A stretch of DNA of 64,000 nt, from positions 3,144,474 to 3,208,473 of the forward strand of contig CM030936.1 in assembly GCA_018136815.1 (NCBI GenBank). Reading direction: 5' to 3'. The notes beneath the pieces are model-generated. The model ran no database searches and had not been told where the DNA came from. It was given only the letters and a program-made list of their open reading frames with translations. Within the stretch, counting starts at the first letter, position 1, and each line of letters starts with the position of its first letter. This stretch comes from Isochrysis galbana (lineage: Eukaryota > Haptophyta > Isochrysidales > Isochrysidaceae). This document shows positions 30,640 through 37,864 of the stretch, piece after piece. Position numbers and translations under genes: made by a program.

Positions 30640-30840
30640 AGTGTTAAAGTCGCGTTCCGTCAAAAGAGGGCCAGGTGATTTTTTTGTCATCCATATGTGC
30701 TTGTTTTCTTTTTAGGTGGCCACAATAATATTATTATTACGAAGATGAGTACAAAGCTAATCACGCTCCCCCCCCGTCTCAATACCCCCAGCTACGCGGG
30801 CTGAGTTTTCATCTTCTTCGTCTTTTTCTCAAATCAGGTC
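30640..30840 (-). repeat. Stray copy of the MGQY gene 3' end
   Basis: On the minus strand GAGAAAAAGACGAAGAAGAT, AAAACTCAG, a stop, then GTGATTAGCTTTGTACTCAT, AATAATAATA and CCTGGCCCTCTTTTGACGG match the last codons and 3' UTR of the gene at 4980-5552. Confidence 0.8.
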
Positions 30841-30859
30841 GTTTGCCTTCATTTGGTAC

Positions 30860-31130
30860 CCGGTCGGAAAAGGGCGCGCAGCCGCCCTTGCTGACCAAGC
30901 GACGTCCCCCGCGAGCACCCCGAAGGAGAGGCCGAGCAGCACCACGTACGCGACGAGAACGCCGTCGCCTTGGCTCGGCATAAGGGCGCGTCCCGAGAGG
31001 CACCGGGCGTGCCGCGCACGAGCGCGTTGAGCGGATGCAGCGGAGCGAGGGCGAAGGCGACGATCTCGAGCGTGTGGTGCGAGAAGGGGGCACCCACGCC
31101 GACGGCGAGCGCGACGCCGGAAACGTTGAA
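30860..31130 (-). pseudogene. Membrane-protein-like fragment, one frameshift
   Basis: One minus frame reads FNVSGVALAVGVGAPF, HTLEIVAFALAPLHPLNALV; after a one-base shift the next reads GVLVAYVVLLGLSFGVLAGD and ends PTGYQMKANDLI. Hydrophobic segments separated by polar turns suggest a multi-pass protein. I do not recognise the family. It overlaps the start of the plus-strand gene at 31137. Confidence 0.3.
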
Positions 31131-31136
31131 AAAAAA

Positions 31137-31496
31137 ATGGACATACGAGTAGATATGCCCTCGAAACGACTTTTGATTGCCCTCGCGGTGGTCGTCGCCA
31201 CCGTGGTCGCCGCCATCGTCGTGGCGTTGGTACTCACGAATAAGAAGCAGCCAGATAGATGTAAGGATGTGGATGGAGAGTGTGCAAACGATGGAGACTG
31301 TTGTCACGATCTCGTGTGTTCCGACCAAAAGTGCCGTACGGTCCCACCGTGTATCGAGAAACGGGGGGGGTGCAGTTATGACGACGAGTGCTGTGAAGGA
31401 CTTGAGTGCAATGACAACGGAGTGTGTGACACGCCATGCCGGAGTGGCAGGCGGTGTGCCGTGTCTAGCCGTGTCCGCTCTAGGTGTAAGCCCTGA
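31137..31496 (+). CDS. Small single-pass protein with two Cys-rich knot-like modules
   Basis: 119 residues from ATG 31137 (113 from 31155). The N-terminal anchor is KRLLIALAVVVATVVAAIVV. Then come two similar modules, CKDVDGECANDGDCCHDLVC with a trailing KC, and CIEKRGGCSYDDECCEGLEC with a trailing VC, plus a third partial Cys group. The C..(D/E)..C...(D/E)(D/E)CC..L.C spacing is that of disulfide-knot (knottin/dickkopf-like) domains, so the part after the anchor is likely outside the cytosol. No function can be assigned; similar modules appear in secreted inhibitors, matrix and cell-surface proteins. Confidence 0.6.
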   Translation: MDIRVDMPSKRLLIALAVVVATVVAAIVVALVLTNKKQPDRCKDVDGECANDGDCCHDLVCSDQKCRTVPPCIEKRGGCSYDDECCEGLECNDNGVCDTPCRSGRRCAVSSRVRSRCKP

Positions 31497-31581
31497 TTCT
31501 TCAGATTCTTTCTGATTCTTCAGATTTTTTCAACGGACGTGCTAAATACAAATACGAATGGCTAAAGGTAAAGGTTAATTG

Positions 31582-31971
31582 TTAATTGTTAATGGTGAAT
31601 GGTGATATGGTGATGGTGGTTACCACCGAACGCCACACCCCCCAAGACCCAACATCGAAGGCTCCGTGCACAACACAGCCCCAAGACCGATACTTAACGC
31701 GGCAACAACCACGGGAACCTCAAGAGAAATCGACCGCCCGATGGCGAGAGGGAAGGCCGAGGAGTCGACCATCGGGGATCGGTGCACGCGTGCACGCCGC
31801 CTGCCACTGGAAACCTCGAACACTGAGCCCCTAGCTAGGTAGAGCACGAGGGGACGAGCCGCAAGGCGAGTGAGAGGGAGTGATAAGGGATGCGGGCGCG
31901 GCTGTCAGGAAAATGTCGCAGGGTCGCGCGCGCGGTGAGAATGTCAAGAATTTTTTTAATTGTTAATGGTG
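31582..31971 (+). mobile_element. LINE-A 3'-end insertion with 16-nt target-site duplication
   Basis: TTAATTGTTAATGGTG is at 31582-31597 and 31956-31971. The insert carries GCCCCTAGC..GTAGAGCACG..GGGG, GCCGCAAGGCG, and GCGGTGAGAATGTCAAGAA ending in T7. 5' truncated to about 358 bp. Confidence 0.82.
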
Positions 31972-32519
31972 GTGAGAAAAAAGTGATAGTGAGGGTTGGA
32001 CAGTCCATTGGACACGCCATCCTAGGTCCCAAGCGCTTCGCGACGCGCCATTCACAGTGCTACGAATGCAGTCGGAAGAGCTCTTCTGTCGCGCTGCAAC
32101 CTCACACTGTGGGGGCAGATTTCATTTCCGACAGATGATGTGTGCCCGATTCCCCATCTTTCTGTTATGTCGTGACCACGAGTTCATCATCATCATATTG
32201 ATTGTGATGGCAAAAGCTGCAGCGATGAGACATGCGATCAATATCAACAACAGATGGTCCGGACGGCCGCGTTCAGATCAACGGCCGTAGGGTGCCAGCA
32301 CGAGTGAGTTATTTCGTGCCACCTCAGTGCACGCGCACTACACACGCCCCTCATGCGAACCGTATGCTCTGCAGTCTCTCCCGATCCCACTATATCAAAT
32401 CAACGGATATTTCGCGCGACGGGATGGATCTAGCCGCCGAAGCGGTCGTTCTAATGGAGCGGCACCCACTTTGACCCTTCACCGAGGCTAACGCACACGA
32501 GCTTCACACGGTCACACTC
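31972..32519. other. Intergenic
   Basis: No gene recognised. The right part is the 3' flank of the TOM7 gene. Confidence 0.4.
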
Positions 32520-32726
32520 TCACATTGGCAAGATGAGATCGAGCAGCTTCGGACGCGGGTCAGACGAGCGGACACCGAGGAAGAGGACGAGCGGGATCAT
32601 GCCGAAGTGGAAGATCTTGGTGAGGTATGGGCTGAGCGTATTGATGAGCACTGACGCGCGCGTCGCGCCCGTCGACAGGTGGCTCATCAGTGAGTGGCCG
32701 AGAGCACGTGCCGTGGAGGTAGCCAT
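32520..32726 (-). CDS. TOM7: Mitochondrial import receptor subunit TOM7
   Basis: 68 residues. The conserved TOM7 core is complete: LSPYLTKIFHFGMIPLVLFL followed by GVRSSDPRPKLLDLI, that is one helix with the FG.IP turn and the short Pro-containing tail. TOM7 is a small outer-membrane subunit that tunes assembly of the TOM translocase. The length is normal (most are 55-70 residues). The gene is divergent from the next one with 217 bp between starts, so the two may share a promoter. Confidence 0.85.
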   Translation of the reverse strand: MATSTARALGHSLMSHLSTGATRASVLINTLSPYLTKIFHFGMIPLVLFLGVRSSDPRPKLLDLILPM

Positions 32727-32943
32727 CGTGACTACTCGTCAGAGCGAGGCGCGGCGGCGCGGGGGTGGGGAGAGAAGGGGAAAGGGGGGAGGGGGGAGGG
32801 GGAATTTTGATGTAGTAGTAATACACAACTTACAACCCTCCTAGGACTGGTTATTTTAACCAAGAGGTGTTGTAGAGTAGTGCGAATCATACATAGAGTA
32901 GAGTACTCCCTCGTACATGGGGGAGTAGGAGTACACTTTACAC

Positions 32944-34131
32944 ATGTCACCTTGCGAACGAACGGCTGTTTCACCCGACATCGAGGGCCCCGGCCGCTCG
33001 CCGACTGGTGGACGAGCCCCCTCGACCCACGCCATGGTGCCTTCCTCGCTCTTCGGCGCGTGCCCGATGGCACAGTCGTCGCCGGAGGGGAAACGGGCAC
33101 CACTCGGCATGAAGATGCCCGGAGAGGTCGGCTACTGCAGGACGGGCGAGGCGATGAACTACGCCGAGTCAGCCTTTCACCGACAGAGGGCCGTCCTCCA
33201 ACAGCCGCGATTGAAGTTCCCAGCTTCTCCAGGGGGCAGCCCCGGCGTGCCGCAGCAGAGCGCGCCTGCAATCGAGCATGACGTCAGCCCTAGTTACCCA
33301 GAAGACGTGCCTGAATACGGGTACCTGCATCAGCCCACTCCTGCTGTCCGAGGTGCAGCGGGGATTGTGACTGGTCAGTTTGGACCTGGCGGCAGCCCCA
33401 CACGGACGAGCTCTTCCGCATGGCGCAGGAGCGAAAAGGGCGTGCATCTGGCCGTCGGCTCGTCGGGTGGAGCGCCGATTGAAATGGACAGCACGACCGC
33501 TCGTGTCGAAACTGGCTGGCGGAAAGCAGAGAACGTCCACCTGGCTCCTGATGGTTCAATCTCACAGCAAGCAAGTGTGGCGAATCCGCGATACAATCTG
33601 GAGTGGCGCAAGGGCGATTCGCATCATTTAGCGGTAGACGGCTCATTCGCTCCACACCGCCCATTCTCCTACCAGCCTACGCATATGAGCAAATGGCGAG
33701 AGGGCGATTCTGACGGCTACACATTCGATGGAAGCCCTGCACCGAGGATGAGCAGCTCAACAGTCAAGGCGATCAGTAGCTCTTGGAGGAAGGGGGAGCA
33801 GTCCGGCTTCAGCTTCGACGAATCTCGCAGGCCCTTGGATCCGGGGCAGCAAGCGCCACAGCCGGCGCCAAAGCCACCTCCCATCTCCGATTACCGTGCT
33901 GGAGATCCAAATCAGCTCAGCCTCACGGGCGATGTGCTGCCGAGGAAGGCACCCTCGCCCACACGTGATGTGCGTTGGCGCAGCTATGGTAAGAACGGAT
34001 TCAGTCTTGGTGACTTCCACACGGAGTTCCAGACCAGCTCCTCGATCATCGGCCACGACGCCCACGCGGCCGTCATTGACTTGGCGCGCAAGCGCGAGTC
34101 CGCCCTCCTCCGGCATAGAGTCGGCTACTAG
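32944..34131 (+). CDS. W-repeat protein, possible axonemal microtubule protein
   Basis: 395 residues, one exon, rich in Ser, Pro and Gly. Seven copies of a roughly 30-residue unit, consensus W(R)xG(D/E)xxx(H/G)(L/F)xxDGS, begin at W160, W192, W221, W251, W281, Y317 and W345 (for example WRKGDSHHLAVDGS and WREGDSDGYTFDGS). The last unit, GFSLGDFHTEFQTSS, resembles the H/GFxLG..xx.(Y/F).T motif of cilium microtubule-inner and STOP-like proteins. No membrane segment or signal. I infer a microtubule- or flagellum-associated protein; the family is not certain. GAGTACTC stands 36 bp before the ATG. Confidence 0.6.
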   Translation: MSPCERTAVSPDIEGPGRSPTGGRAPSTHAMVPSSLFGACPMAQSSPEGKRAPLGMKMPGEVGYCRTGEAMNYAESAFHRQRAVLQQPRLKFPASPGGSPGVPQQSAPAIEHDVSPSYPEDVPEYGYLHQPTPAVRGAAGIVTGQFGPGGSPTRTSSSAWRRSEKGVHLAVGSSGGAPIEMDSTTARVETGWRKAENVHLAPDGSISQQASVANPRYNLEWRKGDSHHLAVDGSFAPHRPFSYQPTHMSKWREGDSDGYTFDGSPAPRMSSSTVKAISSSWRKGEQSGFSFDESRRPLDPGQQAPQPAPKPPPISDYRAGDPNQLSLTGDVLPRKAPSPTRDVRWRSYGKNGFSLGDFHTEFQTSSSIIGHDAHAAVIDLARKRESALLRHRVGY

Positions 34132-34424
34132 TTTGAGCTCTCCCAATTGATTGAGATGACCATGTTATTCCATTTTTGTGCACCAGCCATTGCCGACGGC
34201 ATTCTGTACGATGCACTGTGTGTGGCAGGGGAATGTGCAGGGGGTGCACTCAACGAGCCCAGAAACAACCGTAGGGCATCAGCAATAGGTCAAAAATAAA
34301 TGGCGTTGAGGTTGAGGTGCGCGGAAAGATTAGAGAAAGATACGATGCGATGTGGAGGGGGGGGGGGGGGATCTGTTGGTGTGACGATGGCCGATGGTGA
34401 GGCACTTTGCTGACGAGACGGCAG

Positions 34425-34790
34425 CCTACTTTTATAAGTGGGGGTCAAGAACTATCAGTACACTGATAGGGTCATGCTGCAAAGCGACTACAACTACAAA
34501 ATTCTAGCGCTAAAATACTAACGAATAGACTCAAAACAGTGATAGGACACATAATTTCCTAAGACCAACTGGGCTTCGTCCCTAAGAGGCTTATTGGAGA
34601 AGCCACGCACCTCCTACAACTACAACTCACGCGAGCATACGTTGAGGAAACGGGCGAAACCGGCCTCATGCTAATGCTAGCCCTAGATTGGGAAAAGGCT
34701 TTCGATAGAGTAAACTGGGGTTTTTATCATCTAGCCATGGATAAACTAAAGTTCGGAGGAGACTTCCGAAAATAATAATAAAAACAACTG
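34425..34790 (+). mobile_element. LINE reverse-transcriptase fragment behind two 5' hairpins
   Basis: Starts with CCTACTT-TTAT-AAGTGGG (34425-34442), immediately followed by CTATCAG-TACA-CTGATAG (34452-34469). Then come RT domain pieces: NYKILA, TNRLK, the DQLGFVPKR block and LALDWEKAFDRVNWGFYHL, the A-box Asp of the polymerase. One frameshift near 34510 and one stop near 34557 disable it. The order fits an L1/Tx1-type LINE. Confidence 0.8.
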
Positions 34791-34835
34791 AGCGTTAGTA
34801 CCACTACTCCCACTAGCCCGGTACTATCACGACGC
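34765..34835 (+). repeat. Short dispersed repeat (also at 49845-49902)
   Basis: AATAATAATAAAA, then GTACCACTACT...CCCACTAGCCCGGTACT, is shared with 49845-49902; a more distant form is at 49740-49800. Bounds LINE fragments at both places. Confidence 0.65.
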
Positions 34836-35139
34836 CCCTCAGCGCACCTGCCCGCACGCCTTGAAGTGGTGGCACAGACACATACACATATGCATCCCTT
34901 CGAATCTCCCCCCTCGCAAACCCCCGGCTCCCATTATAACTCCCCACAAGTTACAATGAGGGAAAACCCTGTGAGGCGGACCGACCTACGTCGTCGGGCG
35001 ACTCACCGGGGGAAAACACCGGAGGGAGGGGGAGGGACCTCTCGTCGAGAAGCAGAACGGCCCTTACAGCTCGCGCCGCGAGCAATCCTCCTCGAAGAAA
35101 TAAAAATGACTGCGCCCCCCGATGCCTGCCACAAGAACG

Positions 35140-35713
35140 CCTTGAGCCACTCCCTTCTTCTCCCCCTCTTGTCGCCAGCCGCCCCTCTTCGCCCGTTTGC
35201 TAACGCAAACGGGGCCCGTTTCTTATCGCACTCCATCGGGGGGGGGGTGCAAGACCCCCCCCTCCCCCTCTCCCTCTCTCCATTCTCCTCCACCTCTCTC
35301 CCTGCGGCGCGTCGCCATGCGGCGCGCCACGGCCTGCTGTCAGAGGGCCTTTGGGGGCTCCCAGAGGGCCAGCAAGGGCAGCTCAAGGGGCAGTGGAGGC
35401 TGGGGCTCAGCCCCTGGCCCCCCTGCCTCTCCCACGCTTGCCACGCTGGCCATTGGAGCCTCCTAGCGGCCTCTGTATGCCTGGCGCTTGGCGACCAGGG
35501 AAGGGTGGGGAGTCAGCTCGAGGGCAGGCCCCGTATGGGCGTGGGAGTGCGAGTCGCGGCCCGCGCCCACGAACGAAGGGTCTGGGCCAGGTTGATGAGT
35601 GCCCTGCCCCTGCCAGCTGAGGTTGGTTGTACGGTCGGTCCCACCCCGGGGGGTGTCCGCGATGGAGTGAGGGGGGCGCGAGGCCCCCATTGACCCCCAC
35701 TTATAAAAGTAGG
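35140..35713 (-). mobile_element. LINE 5' end with GC-rich leader
   Basis: Reading leftward from 35713: CCTACTT-TTAT-AAGTGGG, GTCAATGGGGGCCTCGCGCC, CATCGCGGACACCCCCCGGG, on to CGTTTGCGTTAGCAAACGGG. Matches 10410-10620 and 27102-27680. A minus frame (about 35386-35003) stays open with Arg-rich sequence; it may be ORF1 of this subfamily but no domain is evident. Confidence 0.65.
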
Positions 35714-36496
35714 TTGAGACTTCCGAAGATATGCGATGGCCCTTACCGACGCCGAGGCCAAGCCGATTCGTTACATAAAGACAAACGGGGGCAGAAGTTT
35801 CCCTTTCAATAACATGTCGCATTCATCCTAGATGATGCGATTTCCAGGTTCTTATCTCCAGGTCCTTCGCCGTGCGGCCACATGGTGAAGCTCAGGCACA
35901 TCTAAGTTGGTAGGGTTCGTCCCTAGCGGCCTAGAATTCGGGTTCTCGTTTCGTTCCGTCTAGCCTGTCTGTCAGGTCTAGATTCCAGGTTTCCTCCTTT
36001 CGCTTTCGGGTAATCTTGACCCAAAGGAGCCAGGTCGCCTGTCACTCGCTGTGCGCTTGTCTCAGGCTCTCGGGGTGCCTTGAGGAGGCTTATTTAGCTT
36101 CTTGCAAGGCTTGTCGTTTCTCGTTGGGTTCCGGTTCTCTCTTGGGGCCTGCTGACGTTCGTTGTCCCCGCGGGGGCGCCGTGCGTGCGCATAGCAACTT
36201 CCAGGAAGGTGCACGCCGTGCGTTCACTCTTTCCGCGGGGGAACTCTGGGCGCAGAGGCGGTCGGGAACCGTGGGGGCACCCCCTGGGACCGGGGAGACT
36301 ATTACCGTATATTGCGGAAACACTAACGTAAACAACTGGTCCAGTCTTTTGGTCTCTCCCCGCCCCCGGGTCCCCTCCCCCCGTCTCCCCCTCCCCCTCT
36401 CATCGACCTACCAGAGAGAGAAGGCTCCTACTGCCTGCCTCCCTCCTCCCTCCTCGCTCACCCTCCAGCTCTCTCCTCGCCCTCGTCTTCCTCACT
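35714..36496. other. Intergenic with CCGCGGGG/CGTGCGTGCGCAT modules
   Basis: 36160-36240 repeats the modules of the arrays at 4305 and 44460. The end is a pyrimidine-rich stretch like a gene leader, fused directly to the MGQY fragment that follows. Confidence 0.5.
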
Positions 36497-36760
36497 GGAC
36501 AAGAAGGCCGTCCTCGCACGCATCACGGATCTCGCCACCCAAGATCAGCCAAGCGATATCGTCGCCTGCAAGCAGAACGACGAGGAAGAGGGATGTGAGA
36601 AAAAGACGAAGAAGATGAAAACTCAGCCCGCGTAGCTGGGGGTGTTTGGGAGTGGGGGAGCGTGATTAGCTTTGTAATAATAATGCTAGAGTCGTAATTG
36701 TAATAATACTAACCAAAAAGAAAACAAATAGCCTGGCCCTCTTTTGACGGAACGCGACTT
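36497..36760 (+). pseudogene. MGQY gene 3'-end copy
   Basis: GACAAGAAGGCCGTCCTCGC to AAAACTCAG, stop and 3' UTR match 5403-5725 at high identity, ending CCTCTTTTGACGGAACGCGA. A leader-like CT tract precedes it and the first two thirds of the coding region are missing. Confidence 0.85.
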
Positions 36761-36769
36761 CCATCGCAC

Positions 36770-37296
36770 ACATAACAGAAAACCTATCCATCCACGCAAA
36801 CCCGCAAGGCGGCCCAGGGAACGAAACCCAAAAAATCAAAACCCCGCTAGAGCTCAGTACTGCCCCACTTTCACGGGCAAGACGACAAGGGTAGACTAAG
36901 GATGAACACCAACCTCAGCCTCGTGGCGGAAGCGCTCGGCGCTCGGCCTCGCCGAGCGACTTGCCTTAAGACGCAAATATACTCCGCCCCAAACATTACT
37001 TGGGGCACAAGATCACCGCGTGACAACAGAAGAACCAACGACGACACGACACCCGAGCAACGCCAAAAAGAAACAGGTCACCCAGCAACACAGACACAGA
37101 AGGAGGGCGAGAACACTCGCTAGGGACTGGTGCACCCCGTCCAACCCAGCCCCCCCCCAGCAACCTGAGCCCCTACGTAGAGCACAAGGGGAGGTGGCGC
37201 AAGGCGGGTAGCGAGGGAGTGGGAGGGGAAAGGGCGTGGCTACAGCAGCGAATGTCAGTGCCGCGCGCGAGGCGAGAATTTTAAATGATTTTTTTT
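36770..37296 (+). mobile_element. LINE-A 3' end with ORF2 remnant
   Basis: Holds the ORF2 end (MNTNLSLVAEALG) with frameshifts, the CCCCTACGTAGAGCAC stem, GGCGCAAGGCGG, and CGAGAATTTTAAATGA with T8 (37289-37296). Confidence 0.75.
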
Positions 37297-37342
37297 GTGT
37301 CCAATTAGCTAGTGGGGTTGGCTAGGATATAACATAAATAAT

Positions 37343-37634
37343 TTAATTTATACCTTCCCTATGGGTGTGTTGTGAGGGTGAGTTGTGTTGTGGGTGGCTG
37401 TGGGTGCGTGAGGAGAGGAGAGTGTTGCGTGGTGCTGTCTGGCAGCATGCATGTGCAGTGCGCGTGCTTCGCGGGCCGGCGCGCGCGTTGGCTCGCGCGC
37501 ATTTGGTCGGGGGGTCGTCGGCGCGCTGGTGCTTCGATGACATGGGCGTGTCCATGGGCGTATCGCCCGCACTAGCGGCCACGACGTCAGGGAAGAGGGA
37601 GTTGGCGCGCGCTCCATGGCCCTAACGTTAGTTG
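37343..37634 (-). mobile_element. LINE 5' end with ORF1 start
   Basis: Reading leftward: AACTAACGTTAG (a loop-less palindrome), GGGCCATGGAGCGCGCGCC, then a frame with MDTPMSSKHQRA, parallel to MDLSLAKRPRP in the ORF1 at 18508. Confidence 0.5.
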
Positions 37635-37864
37635 CACGCACACACACAAGCAGGAAGCACCGAAGCACCCGCGGCCCCATCCATCGAAGTAATGGTGCGG
37701 GAGCGTACTCAATATCAATACCGTTACAACGGCCCCATCACCCATTAATCACCTGGATCTTACATGTTCCCACACACGCCGCCGATCTTGCCATCTCGCA
37801 TTCGTCCACTAGGCGCTTAGCGCTCAAGCGACTCAATTCCCCAACCCCCCACGGCATTTTGTTG

